Assembly (NCBI GenBank): GCA_030278955.1
Contig: JAOANR010000011.1
Coordinates: 49,649,417-49,713,416, forward strand
DNA from: Hygrophila difformis
Taxonomy: Eukaryota; Streptophyta; Magnoliopsida; Lamiales; Acanthaceae
Length of the DNA: 64,000 nt
Direction: 5' to 3'
The position numbers and the translations under genes were made by a program. This document shows positions 10,101-20,900 of the stretch, piece by piece. The notes under the pieces are model-generated. The model did not search any database and was not told where the DNA came from. It saw only the letters and a program-made list of their open reading frames with translations. Each line of letters begins with the position of its first letter. Position 1 is the first letter of the stretch.

Positions 10101-10862
10101 CGATGGCCTCAATTTGATGAAGATCCACGTGATATGCACCTAGCGCGTACTATGAAGAACTTCGAGATGGATTATTGGTATTCTTGAAAGTGATATGGTC
10201 ATCCAAAAACACATTTCCTTGCTTCAACAGGAGCTTTTGGGCTTGATCCGGTTGAAGATATGAAAATTTGAAGAACATCGAGAGAGACTTTGAGCTTGCT
10301 CCTCTTGAAGCTTTAGAGACTTGAAGGTTTGAAGGACTTTGGACTTGATCCTCATAAAAGCTTGAAGAACTTCCAGAGGGACTTTGACACTTGTTTTTTT
10401 CTGAAGAATTTTCCTTAAGTGATGGACAAAATTTAATTAACCCACATACTCAATTTTTGTCAAGTAATGGGTTGATATAATTAATCCAACTACTTCATTT
10501 TCCACTAAGTAATTGATCAACTTAATTAATCCAATTACTCAAAATTTTTAAAGTAATGGATCAACTTTATTGACCAATTACTTGAATTCTTTTTCAAGTA
10601 AAGGATTAAATTTAATTAACCCAATTACTTATTCTTTTTTTTTTGCCATGACTGAACTTAGAAAAATAATTTCCAAGTTGCCTACGTACCCTGTGAAGGG
10701 ATCAAGTCATTACGTAGTTCAAAACAAATTGAATTTGTTTATTTTGCGCCATACACAGTTTATACTCTTGCGGGCCAGGAGTATTACATTTTTTTGCATT
10801 TTTTTTTTGTGTGTGACGTGCAGTTTAGGCTCGTGCGTCAAGGAGCATGACTTGTGCATTCT
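7105..10862. other. Noncoding 3' internal region of the LTR element, with a GC-rich foreign-looking insert
   Basis: About 3.8 kb between integrase remnant and polypurine tract carries no retroelement gene. Most is AT-rich. At about 8290-8900 composition changes abruptly to GC-rich, with open frames on both strands (8112-8813 plus, 8336-8764 minus) but no family I recognise; this may be a captured host fragment. At about 10225-10400 there are diverged copies of the GAGCTTGATCCTC repeat found at 11893-12365. Confidence 0.6.
8399..8512. repeat. 57-bp in-frame tandem duplication inside GC-rich insert
   Basis: The unit starting GCCGTTGGCCTCCATCC at 8399 is repeated almost exactly from 8456. The period of 57 bp keeps the reading frame (19 codons). 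The near-identity shows that the duplication is recent relative to the divergence of the rest of the insert. Confidence 0.85.
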
Positions 10863-11880
10863 TCAAGCGTAGAACATCTTCAAGAACCGTCCATTTATCG
10901 GTCCGATGCTCACTCCGTCGTTATCTATCATCATGTAGGCTCCATTTGTGAAGACTTTCGTGATGACATATGGTCCATCCCGTTTGGAGGTGAACTTGTT
11001 CCTACTGCGGTAGTTGATGACAATGGGTCTCCGGATGGCAAGGACGAGATCTCCGACTTGAAACGACCGCGCCTTGACTTTTTGTTGTAGAACTTGGACA
11101 AACGAGATTGGTAGCATTCCAATCTTTGTTGTGCTTCGAGCCTTCTTTCATCAAGGGCTTCAAATTCTTCCAAACGCAGTCGGGCGTTGCCTTCTTCAGT
11201 GAGTCCTTCCCGGATGGCGACTCTTAGCGAGGGGATTTGCGTTTCCAGTAGCAACACGGCTTCCACTCCATAGACCAACGAGTATGGCGTTCCCTTGGTG
11301 GATGTGCGAAAGGTTGTGCGATACGCCCATAGAGCTTCATTGATTCTTTCATGCCAGTCTCGTTTTGACTTGGAGACAACTTTCTTCAACAATCCGCATA
11401 AGGTTTTGTTGAAGGCCTCCGCTAGTCCATTTGCCGGCGGGTAATATGCAGAGCTCTTTCGTTGAGTAAATCCAAACTTCTCACACAACTTGGTGATGGT
11501 GCTGTTGACAAGTGACTGTCTGTTGTCTGTCATGATGTAACGCGGGACGCCATAACGGTAGATTATGTTGATTCAGATGAAACTTGCATCATGTTCCCCT
11601 TTGATTCTTTAAGGGGTGCAGCTTCAGCACACTTGGAGAAGTATTCGGTTGCGGCAAGGATGTAGACATGCCCACGGAAGACTTTGGCATTGGTCCGGCG
11701 ATGTCCATTCCCATGCGTCAAACGGTCATGATGCCACAGTTGGATGCAACGGCTCAGGAGGTTGGTGAATGACCTTAATTTGATGAAGATCCGTGCAAGA
11801 AACGTTTGACATGGACCAGAAAGAACTTTGAGATGATCTTTCGACATCTTTGGAGGTGATTTGACTCTCCAAGAATGCAT
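10863..11880 (-). pseudogene. Integrase remnant of the LTR element (partial, frameshifted)
   Basis: Three overlapping minus-strand frames carry integrase pieces. In 11563-11880 is the strand before the second active-site residue (ATEYFSKCAEAAPLKESKG). In 10931-11533 is the core with the second Asp (MTDN) and the catalytic Glu in AEAFNKTLCGLL, plus the following WAYRTTFRTSTKGTPY motif. In 10863-11117 is the C-terminal region (FQVGDLVLAIR, GPYVITKVF). The frames are offset, so one integrase protein cannot be read. The N-terminal zinc-binding HHCC part and the first active-site Asp are not recognisable. Confidence 0.8.
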
Positions 11881-11892
11881 TTCCTCACTTCA

Positions 11893-12365
11893 ATAGGGGC
11901 TTTTGTGCTTAATCCTATTGAAGGCATGAACTTTTGAAGAATTTCGAGAGGGGCTTTTGAGCTTGATCCTCTTGATGGGCTTAAGGACTTCGAAGATTTG
12001 ACAGACTACAGGAGGGGCTTTGAGCTTGATCCTCGTGAAGGCGTGGAGACTTAAAGATTTGTAGGTCCTCATGAGGGGCTTTGAGCTTGATCCTCTTGAA
12101 GGCTTAGAAGACTTTGAAGATTTGATAGACTACAGGAGGGGCTTTTGAGCTTAATCCTCATGAAGGCTTGTGGACTTAAAGATTTGTAGGACCTCATGAG
12201 GGGCTTTGAGCTTGATCCTCTTGAAGGCTTGGAGACTTAAAGATTTGAAAGACCTCATGAAGGGCTTTGAGCTTGATCCTCTTGAGGGATTCGGCACTTG
12301 CAGCTGCTTTAAATAGCGTTTTGAAGGCTTCATGAGGGGCTTTTGAGCTTGATCCTCTTGAAGAG
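11893..12365. repeat. Tandem repeat block replacing RT/RNase H
   Basis: Eight degenerate units, about 59-76 bp apart, are built around GAGGGGCTTTGAGCTTGATCCTCTTGAAGG (starts near 11893, 11951, 12010, 12070, 12134, 12195, 12256 and 12332). The block begins where the pol reading frame should enter reverse transcriptase and ends at the integrase remnant. Related single units occur at 10225-10400, so the repeat had already spread within this element lineage. Confidence 0.8.
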
Positions 12366-12374
12366 TTTGGAAAC

Positions 12375-13139
12375 TTGAAGATTTGAAAGACTGCGAGACG
12401 ATGGACGACTATCTTGGGGTCCAGCTCGGGCATTCCTTTCTAAGGCCATGCGAAGACGTCTTTGAACTCTTGCAGGAGCGACACGTACTTCTTTGCTTCA
12501 TTTACGGTTAGTATGGTGCTCATAAACATTGGGCGAGACTCTTTTTCATTGCCTAAAGTTCACCTCATGCGGTTCATCCACAGTGACCTTGATTTCTTCT
12601 TCAAGTTGCATCGGTGCTGCGTTGGCGTCTTCTTCACTTGGCTCACCGCAGTCAATGGTGATATGATCGACGGATTCAACGGTGTCGGTTTGATCATCTT
12701 CGTCATGCTTTGTGAAGACGATAGTTCGTTTCTTGAGCCTCAACCATCCGTCGGATGAGACGGACCATTCAACTTGACGTTTCATACGGGAAGGTACCGT
12801 GCTTCTCACATCGTTGCCGTAGTTCGGGTCGTCCAATATTCCTTGCTTTACTAGAGACCGCTCTTCGTTTGCCGATGCTTTGTTTTGTGATTGGCATTTT
12901 GTAGAACCTAGCCTTTTGAAGATGGATTTTGCAGAGTCTTTGGCAACAGCCCCGAGTCTATAAAAAACAGTTGGCTTCACTTCTTCGTTTGCTCCAAGCT
13001 GGTGGAAGACGGATTCTTTGCGTTCGGCTGTCTCTGTTGACCCAAGCCTATCACGGATGCTTCTTTTTTGCTCCTCTTTCGATAGGCTACCGATACGAAA
13101 AACACCGATTTCGTGCTGGTTGATCCTTTGGGGTACCAT
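12375..13139 (-). pseudogene. Pol linker between protease and RT, truncated at RT start
   Basis: The main frame (12546-13139) has the repeated short motif VFxxLG/IFxRLGS typical of the protease-RT spacer in Tat-like gypsy elements and an acidic tail. In a shifted frame below it are LLQEFKDVFAW and a DPKIVVHRLAV-like stretch, the conserved residues just upstream of the reverse transcriptase domain. A stop interrupts these, and homology ends abruptly at about 12375, where tandem repeats begin. None of the RT palm motifs (such as YxDD) occurs in the element. Confidence 0.7.
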
Positions 13140-13156
13140 CTCCTTGATTTGCTTCT

Positions 13157-14254
13157 TCAGTAGTTAGCCATAGCTCGCTTTACGACGATTCGAACCGGTG
13201 CCTTCACCGTTTCTTGTGCTTGGACGAATATGGGTGCCTTAGATGCTTGGGGCGTTGTGTTGAATTCAGCTACGTATCCAAGGCCGCTTCGATCACCTTT
13301 TCTCTGATTGTTGTCCGAGAGCTTTCCCAACGGCAATGGCTCATTTGGGTTGAAGCCAGACTTGGTGAGCAACTTGAATGCCTTTGGACCAAATTCCTTG
13401 TCGTTCTTCAGTCGGCGTGCCTCATTACCTTTGAGTTGAATCTTCACCGTTTTCCATGATGTGCCAGGATCAATGGGCGTTAGTGAGAGTGTAAGCCCCT
13501 CGAAAGCTTCTTCTATGATGGATTTTCCTTTGTCTTCATGGGTTGGTTGACTCTCTTTACGTTCTTCCTCTTCCGATGAAGATGCCTTGGCTTTGGATGC
13601 GTCGAGGTAGTACTTAGCGTCTCCGTAAAAGGACTCCGCCACCGCAAATGGTTTGTCATCAGCGGTAACCCTTTTGACGACGCCGTTGTGCATATACTTG
13701 AAGCATTGGTGCCATGTTGAAGGGACGACGCCGTTTTCGTGAATCCACGTTCGACCGAGAAGCATGTTGTATGATGTCCTTGCGTCAATGACGTGGAAGT
13801 ACGTGCTTGCAACCATGTCATCAATTTGTAGACGGACTCGGATTGTACCAAGGGATTTTTGCCCCCCTTGGTTGAAGCCTTGGCTCAACATTTTGTTGTT
13901 GGATAGTTCTTCCTCCGAGATGCCCAATTCCTTCAGGGTGTGAAGTGGCATGATGTTGACGGCGGAACCTCCATCTATCAGAATCCGATTCACTCTTTTG
14001 TTGTCCACGTATCCAACGACGAATAATGGTCGGTTGTGAGCTTTCGAATTTTCCAGCTCCATCGGCATGTCGTCGTCACTGAACGTGATGGAAAGCATGC
14101 ATTCGTTGGGATGCGAGTGGTCCTCAACTTGATTGGCGTGGTTTTGCTTTGACGTGCTCCCGACTTCGAAGACAGTGTTGCACGTTGTGGACTTGTCGGG
14201 AACTTTGATCTCGATTGAGCCAAATGGAAATGGTGTTGGCGGTCTCTGCTTCAT
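13157..14254 (-). CDS. Retrotransposon aspartic protease region
   Basis: This 365-codon frame carries the retropepsin signature: [14 protein letters not shown] around D94, then a flap/second-strand region and [14 protein letters not shown], typical of plant gypsy proteases that cleave Gag-Pol. The frame is offset by one base from gag and overlaps it by 131 bp. The real junction is near 14225, either programmed frameshifting or a mutation. It stops at 13157, and the pol linker continues in another frame, so no single Gag-Pol polyprotein is readable. Confidence 0.8.
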   Translation of the reverse strand: MKQRPPTPFPFGSIEIKVPDKSTTCNTVFEVGSTSKQNHANQVEDHSHPNECMLSITFSDDDMPMELENSKAHNRPLFVVGYVDNKRVNRILIDGGSAVNIMPLHTLKELGISEEELSNNKMLSQGFNQGGQKSLGTIRVRLQIDDMVASTYFHVIDARTSYNMLLGRTWIHENGVVPSTWHQCFKYMHNGVVKRVTADDKPFAVAESFYGDAKYYLDASKAKASSSEEEERKESQPTHEDKGKSIIEEAFEGLTLSLTPIDPGTSWKTVKIQLKGNEARRLKNDKEFGPKAFKLLTKSGFNPNEPLPLGKLSDNNQRKGDRSGLGYVAEFNTTPQASKAPIFVQAQETVKAPVRIVVKRAMANY

Positions 14255-15797
14255 CTGCCAATGTGATTTTGCCTTGTTTGACGAGATCCATGACTTTGTC
14301 TTTGAAAACGAAGCAATCTTGGATCGTGTGGCTCACCAAACGGTGGTACTTGCAGTATAGTGGGTCGTTGGTCATCCCCGCTTGCTCGGGACGTTTCATC
14401 CTTGGTAGCTCGATGAGGTCTTCTTTCATCAAGTCATCGAAGATGCCCGGTAAGTCGGAGTCAAGGAATGGGTATGTCTTGGCCCGTCTATCTTCTAACG
14501 ACGACTTTTGACGTTGAGCTTGTGGTGGCCTCGGCTTGTCGCTTGTCACCGGCTCCTTTCCACGTACCTTTACGAAAGTGGCGCTTGTAACCATCGCATC
14601 CTTTGTTGGCGGCTTTGACGGTGGTTCACCTCTCTTCTCCCATTCGACTCGGTTGTTTGTACGAGTTTGTTGAACGGGCGGACCATAGGCTCCACTTGAC
14701 GCCAAGCTTAGCTCCATGTCGTGAGCACGGGTTGCAAGCTCCTCAAATGTTCGGGGATGAATGCCTTGCAGGATGTATCGTAGACCCCATTGCATGCCTT
14801 GGATGCACATCTCAATTGCCGACGTCTCAGACAAACGATCCTTGCAGTTGAGGCTTAGGCTCCTCCAGCGGTTGATGTAGTCAATCACCGGCTCGCTCTT
14901 TGATTGTTGCGTGTTCGTCAATTCTATCATGCCGACGATACGCCGAGTGCTGTAAAAACGGTTCAGAAACTCTTGCTCAAGTTGATCCCAGCTGTCGATG
15001 CTGCCGTGTTCCAAGTCGGTATACCATTCGAACGCATTTCCCTTTAATGAACGAATGAACTGCTTGACGAGGTGATCTCCAAACGTACCCGCTTCGTTGC
15101 ATGTCTCTACGAAATGGGCGATATGTTGCTTGGGATTCCCTTTGCCGTCGAACTGTTGGAACTTGGGCGGTTGATAGCCTGCCGGCATCCTCAGTGAGTC
15201 GATGCGGGCGCTGTATGGCTTGAGATACGTCAAGGAGGATTTTGATCCTGCCGAGACCTCTTCCTTCAGCGTTCCCGTGATGAACTCTTTCAGTTGATCA
15301 GCTGAGATGAAGCCGTTAGGAGTGACTTGGACGTCAGCGGTTGCTTTTCCTTTTGCCGAAGCGCCTTGCCGGGAAGTCTCTCCATCGTCGCGGATCTCTA
15401 CGGGCTTGTTCACCGCTTGGCCGCCGTTAGAGCCATCCAGTCTGTTCATCATTTGCTCCATACGTGCATCTTGCAACTCGGATCTCTTCGCAAGCATTTC
15501 CACGATCTTTGTCAGGTTGGCCATTTGCTCTTCAAGAGTGTTGGCTTGGGTTGTCATTGCAGCAGCATGACGCAGGGCGGATGTTTCTTCTTGATCTCCC
15601 CGCGGGCTTGACAACGGCGTGGAAGATCCCGATCTATGGTCGTTTCTTTCTTCCAGCAGCGGCATATCCGCATCAACTTCTTTTCCCCGCGCAGCATCGG
15701 CGGCCTCCATTGCTTTCTTCATGTTCCTTGTGGTGACATTGGGCATAGCGGCACCGGATGTTGAAGAGTTGCTCTTGGAGGTGTTCCTTGAAGCCAT
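14124..15797 (-). CDS. Retrotransposon Gag, intact 557 residues
   Basis: The first ATG after the primer-binding site opens a complete 557-residue gag. A low-complexity N-terminus and a short coiled stretch (about 83-103) precede the core capsid-like retrotransposon gag domain (about 205-360). That core has conserved motifs [38 protein letters not shown] and [14 protein letters not shown]. Gag packages the element RNA into virus-like particles in the cytoplasm. The intact frame in an element without RT suggests that Gag is retained under use, or simply that the insertion is young. Assignment to Ty3/gypsy Tat-like is from motif memory. Confidence 0.88.
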   Translation of the reverse strand: MASRNTSKSNSSTSGAAMPNVTTRNMKKAMEAADAARGKEVDADMPLLEERNDHRSGSSTPLSSPRGDQEETSALRHAAAMTTQANTLEEQMANLTKIVEMLAKRSELQDARMEQMMNRLDGSNGGQAVNKPVEIRDDGETSRQGASAKGKATADVQVTPNGFISADQLKEFITGTLKEEVSAGSKSSLTYLKPYSARIDSLRMPAGYQPPKFQQFDGKGNPKQHIAHFVETCNEAGTFGDHLVKQFIRSLKGNAFEWYTDLEHGSIDSWDQLEQEFLNRFYSTRRIVGMIELTNTQQSKSEPVIDYINRWRSLSLNCKDRLSETSAIEMCIQGMQWGLRYILQGIHPRTFEELATRAHDMELSLASSGAYGPPVQQTRTNNRVEWEKRGEPPSKPPTKDAMVTSATFVKVRGKEPVTSDKPRPPQAQRQKSSLEDRRAKTYPFLDSDLPGIFDDLMKEDLIELPRMKRPEQAGMTNDPLYCKYHRLVSHTIQDCFVFKDKVMDLVKQGKITLADEAETANTISIWLNRDQSSRQVHNVQHCLRSREHVKAKPRQSS

Positions 15798-15840
15798 TGG
15801 ATTTCGTTGACGACGTCTGGAGGAGATGAAAGGCAGAAGT

Positions 15841-15858
15841 GTCCCACTGGGCGTGCCA
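15841..15858 (-). promoter_or_regulatory. Primer-binding site
   Basis: On the minus strand TGGCACGCCCAGTGGGAC begins five bases after the 5' LTR end. It starts with TGG, complementary to a tRNA 3' CCA. I did not assign the tRNA species. Confidence 0.8.
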
Positions 15859-15863
15859 AAATC

Positions 15864-16724
15864 TGTAGGTGCAAAAAATGCGTAGACAGAAACTGCAAAA
15901 TACTTTTATTAATTTCACAATAAAATGTCTACAAATTACAGAGAAATTTTAATATCAAAGAATATATAGAAAATCAAACAATATGGGTTCGACTTCTGGT
16001 ACTCCTTTGATTCCTCCAACTTTGAAGACGTCGAGATGCTTTTATGCTTCTTTTCCGGCTTCTCGGAATTTCTACAGCGTTTTGTTGCTGTAGGATCTCA
16101 AGTGTATGAGTCTTGAGAATGAGTAGACGTGTATGAGTCGTCTCTCTATGTGTCTGAGTGTATGAGTCTCAGAGTATGACTGTTTAGAGGTTGCAGAAGT
16201 GTATTTGATTTTTCTTCGCCTCTTTAATATTTCTGCAGCATTTTGTTGCTGTAGAATCTCAAGTATATGAGTCTTGAGAGTGAGTAGTGTATGGAGACCT
16301 CTGTCTGGAAGTGAAGAAGTCGTCCCAATATGTGACAGGGTGCCTCTATTTATAGAGGGAAAAACCCTAGGGTTTTGTGGATGATGGACTAATCGATGGG
16401 CTGGTCCAACCCACATTTCTATCGGGTCAGTGAGCATGTGGGCCTTTCATTTGGGCTTGTTCACATTGACTGATTTCAATGGACTGGCATGCTTCAATTG
16501 TCAGTGTCCATTGGATCATAGGCTTGTGGGTCTTGTACTTGGACTTGTCCACATTTGCCCAATATAATTAAATTAATTTGGCTTGATAGATCCAAATGGC
16601 CCAATAAATATTAATAATTATTTCAAGCATTTAATTTATTTAAAATGCCTGGAAAATAATTAAATTAATATTTAAATGTGCACGTGTCGCATTTTTAGTG
16701 GCGAATAAATTTCACGTGTTTACA
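15864..16724 (-). repeat. 5' LTR (right)
   Basis: Nearly identical to the left LTR, with one extra T in the AGGGTTTTGTGG run and two substitutions. As the upstream LTR on the minus strand it holds the element promoter. Ends TGTAGG...TGTTTACA on the plus strand. Confidence 0.92.
16347..16354 (-). promoter_or_regulatory. LTR TATA box
   Basis: TATAAATA on the minus strand within CCCTCTATAAATAGAGG, a good plant TATA element inside the 5' LTR; transcription would run leftward through gag. Confidence 0.6.
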
Positions 16725-16890
16725 TATATAAATAAAAATTATAAAAATTTAATTTTTAAAAACTACGTGATTAGACGAATCGAACATCTCACTTAATTAT
16801 GTTTTTTAATATGTAACTGTATTGATTAAAATTACTTAATGAATATTAATCAATATAAAAATGGAATAGATATATCAAAACGGAGTAAGT
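16725..16890. mobile_element. Stowaway-like MITE, right half, with LTR-element TSD
   Basis: Starts with the right TATAT target duplication (16725-16729), continues the MITE interior (AACTACGTGATTAGACGAATC) and ends with AACGGAGTAAGT, the inverted partner of 6140-6151. Confidence 0.8.
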
Positions 16891-16950
16891 ATTTATCTAC
16901 TATAATTTCTAGAAAATTTAGTGTTTTTTTTTTAAAAAAAAATGAAAAAA

Positions 16951-16992
<42 letters not shown>

Positions 16993-17957
16993 AAAAAACA
17001 TTGGTGGACGTTACCTTAGCCCATACCGAACTATTTTGGGTTATAGATATATTGGGCCTCTTTTGAAAGGATATCAGGCCCAGTTTAAATTAGAAATATA
17101 CTGTACTATGTAGTGATCGATTTTATTTTATTTATTTTTTTTATTATTATTTTTTATTTTTTATTTTTTATTTTTTATTTTTTTTTGCATAACAGCTATA
17201 CAAGGTAGAGAAGTGTAGTGATCGATTTGGATTCATTTCAAAATTAAAGTCTCATTTTATACTTATTTTGTAGCATAATTTATGATTCTAAACACTTTGA
17301 ACAAATGAAAATTAGTGTATAAGGTAATTTATATGGATTTGACTTTCACACACATATTACTACATCTGTTCCATTTAACTTGTCTTATTTGACTTTTGCA
17401 CACAAGCTAATGCATTTTTTCAATTGTTAATATAATATATATAATGAAAAATTATATAAAATATATATTCTGAAACTACGTGATCATACGATTCTAACAA
17501 GACCCAACTCGACTATTTTTGTCCAAATAAATACTTGCAATAAAATTAAGTCAAAACTGAACAATAAACAGTATGAAAAGTCAAACAGTATCAAAAAGTC
17601 AAACAACATTAAAATTAAGTGTAACGGACAGAGTATACTTTAAGTTAAATAAATCTACGATGATTTCACTTCAATTATTTTTCAATAATTAAAATAATTG
17701 AAATAATTTAGGTAGAAGGTAGTAGTAATGAATAAAGAATAACGAAGTGAAAACATACAACCTTAATAGAACACGGAGACGGAGGGACGGGCGGAAGTAA
17801 AATCGTGGTTTTGACGTCTCGATCGGGACCAAATACACTCTTTAAGTCTTAACGTTTCTTTGTGCCAACCGAATACCAGACAGACACTTCACTTCTGACA
17901 CCACCATCCCAGGGACCACATTCGCCGCCAAAACCCACATCTCCGCCGGCGGCTGAA
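16891..17957. other. Upstream region of farnesyltransferase gene; microsatellites and MITE
   Basis: Holds an (AG)n tract at about 16954-16988, a T-rich TTTTTATT-type tract at about 17128-17186, a degenerate Stowaway-like MITE (17363-17633), then the presumptive promoter and 5' UTR of the gene starting at 17958. I saw no clear TATA box. Confidence 0.6.
17363..17633. mobile_element. Stowaway-like MITE, degenerate
   Basis: CATCTGTTCCATTTAACTTG at the left and TAACGGACAGAG at the right form imperfect inverted ends flanked by TA. The interior matches 51827-52087 (TTCTAACAAGACCCAACTCG). Confidence 0.65.
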
Positions 17958-20900
17958 ATGGAGAATACGCGACCCACCAAGACAGAGGAAGAGCAGTGGA
18001 TGGTCCAGAATCAAGTTTTCCGAATTTACGATCTCGTTCACCAGCTCCCTCCGCATGCTCAATTAGTCAAGTTAGCTCTCTACTAAAATTAGGGTTAATT
18101 TTGTTGTTTTTTTTGCTAAACTATTAGGGTTAATTTTGTTGAAAGCCATTCCCGGAAATTCATTTATTTCTTTTTCAAATTGATTTGATATGTGTGAGGT
18201 TTTGTAGCTTCGAGATTCGACGTGAAAATCACATTGCATATCTCTTGAAGAGTCTCGCTCATCTTGGCCCTAATTTCAAGGTTTTGGATGCTAAGTACGC
18301 TCTTATTCCACTCTACTTATCTATATTGCCGTGAATACATATGACTTGATTCAGTGATTGTTTTCAAATTTCTTTGTGTACTATGTACCCTTTCTGTTTG
18401 ATGGAGAATCAATTGAAATAAACACCCGTGCATGATAGAGTTGATTGTTAGAACTTCTAGGGGACATTTGAGGAGTTGTGTTTATAATTAGAAAGTACAG
18501 CATTTTAAAGCCCTGCTGGTTTTTTTGTTAAGTCGGCCTTGGCTCTGCTATTGGATCATACACTCAGTTGCTTTGTTGGGTGACTGTCTTGATGACAAAC
18601 TGGAAAATGACGTGATAGATTTTCTCCAACGATGCCAGGTTAGGTTCAGTCCCCTTTTCCCCTGTTTTTCTCGGGTGCTTGAGTTTTTTGCAAATTCTGT
18701 TTGGATCGCATCACAGCATGTGGTCTTACCTAAATTTAGTTAACAAGGACCGTGTACTTCAGAAGCTATTCATTTTTTCTTTAGTGATTCTAATATCTCC
18801 TCCTCTTTTATTTATTATGTGTTCTCAATGCCTAAACTGAGTCTGGCCTTGTTCAAATCTGGCAGGACCCACATGGTGGCTACGGTGGTGGGCCAAGTCA
18901 GGTAGAATTAATGTTTTCAAGTTTAGATTGTTCATTGTTGGAACAAAATGCAATTAAAAGAGACTAATATCTTTGGATTTGATTATTTGCATTTGCTGTT
19001 CTTTTGAGTTTCATCAAGTAGCCTCGCATGATAGGATTTCATTACCTTGAATTTGATTGGGAAAACCAATTTGAACGCATTTGAAGAAAAACGAAATGCA
19101 GGAAATTTTGGTACCAATCCAGTGTTCATTTCTAATTTAGTAACGAATAAGAAAGATCAATGGAGGAATTTCAACAGTGCCTGGCTCACTTACGGGTAAA
19201 AGATGGTGTTGATGTGTCTGGGTAGATTCACATGTAGTAATGCTAATACTTCACCCTTTGAAGGTATCTACTTTCTAATGAAGTATGAAACATTCGTTGA
19301 CAAACTTAAGAGGCATGGTGTTGGGATTTTTTCCCCCCATACTTCAGTCTCACTTAATTGCTTTTCTAATACTAAAAATTGACGAGAAATAGAGGTTGAA
19401 GAAAAGGATAAGTTTTTGTTTAACTAAATACATGCATGTCCTTGACATGGGTTTTCTTGGTTAGAAAAGGGAGCAACATATTATATAATCTTCATAGTCA
19501 ATGTACGAAATTTGGTTAACTTTATACTAATTGTTTGTTTCGTACTATTTCAGATGCCTCATTTAGCAACAACTTATGCTGCTATCAATTCACTTATTAC
19601 CATAGGCGGTCATAGATCTCTAACATCGATAAATAGGTGGTTTTCTTATTTTATGTCATGTATTACATTTCTTGCATAATGTGTGTTTGCTTAGAATTTT
19701 ATTAACACATATCCTTTTTTGCATTTTCAGAAAAAAGCTGTATAGTTTTTTGCTGCGAATGAAGGATTCAAGTGGTGGCTTTAGGTATCATAGTATTGTT
19801 TGATGAGGTTTCAAATCAACTAGAGAATTTTTGTGAATGTTTTTAGTTTAGTTTTGTTTTGTTTTTTTGTTTTTTTGTTTTGTTTTGTTTGTTTGTTTTT
19901 TTTAAAAAAAAAAAATAAAAAATTCTTTTAAGACCATACATTTAGTGACTGGCTATCAATGATCAGTTAATAACGAATGTTATGTGTCCTTTTGTTACGT
20001 AAGTGTATCCTCAATAATTTTTCTTTTCCTCTTCAGGATGCATGATGGTGGGGAGTTAGATGTTCGTGCTTGTTACACAGCTATATCTGTAAGACATTCG
20101 ATGAACTTACTCATCACTTAAATTTTAATAGATTAAATGGATTTTCAGTAAGCCTGTTTGATTACAACAAATGTGCTCGCTTAATTAATTAACTGGATGT
20201 CAATGTTATGTGCAGAATAGTGTTAAAATTAAGTAGTTTGATTTTCACTTATTAATACAGTATAACAATTTTATTCAAATACTATTTTTAATAAATTTAA
20301 AATAATTTAGGCATTATTTTTTTTTATTTATTTTAAATGTACAACTTCATAGTAATTCATATTCAGTCATGTAATCATTTACATTTAGTTTGAGATTCCA
20401 TTCAGTTTTATCGAAAGCCCTAAGTTTACCTTCAGTTTAGTTGGATGCGGCTGAATTTACGAACCCACTCAAATGATCCAGTACACTTGCTTATCACGTG
20501 GATTGTGTTGAATGCAAGAATTATAACTGATATGGTACCATTGACTGGCTATTCATCAGTAAAAGTGGTATTTTTACATCCACGACAACTTTATGTGAAC
20601 TGTGGGCTTCAAATGCTTGCTGCCAAAATTACATCAACGCTCAAATAGTCAAACGGCTGTATATATACACTCATATTTTCTGATTATGCTAGTGAGAATG
20701 ATGAGAATTGGTTTGGTAAATGACTTGAAACAATGATATTAGATGACGAACTACTCATGCAGATGAGTCTTAATTGCTGGTGAATAAATTTTGTAGTACT
20801 ATAACATAATGATTAGATAGAATACCGTGCTTGTCTTACATTCACAGGTTTCTTGAATCCTGATATTATTATGTAAGAGTCCTTTAATGATGTTCTTAGT

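Larger units (their letters stand above)
6229..16724 (-). mobile_element. Complete young Ty3/gypsy LTR retrotransposon lacking RT/RNase H
   Basis: The 10,496-bp minus-strand element has LTRs of 860 bp (6229-7088) and 861 bp (15864-16724). By eye they differ at only two substitutions (6815/16451 and 6920/16556) and one T indel. LTR ends are TG...CA, with a 5-bp TATAT target duplication. A primer-binding site (15841-15858) and polypurine tract (7089-7104) are in the correct places. Inside, right to left: gag, aspartic protease, pol linker, an ~0.5-kb tandem-repeat block where reverse transcriptase should start, a partial broken integrase, then ~3.8 kb without element genes. Gag and protease resemble the Tat/Ogre side of Ty3/gypsy (moderate confidence). 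It must have been mobilised in trans. Confidence 0.9.

Noticed and set aside
16954..16988. (AG)n tract as a regulatory GAGA element of the ERA1-type gene
   Set aside because: It lies about 1 kb upstream, next to a MITE end; it is a plain microsatellite, and nothing links it to regulation.
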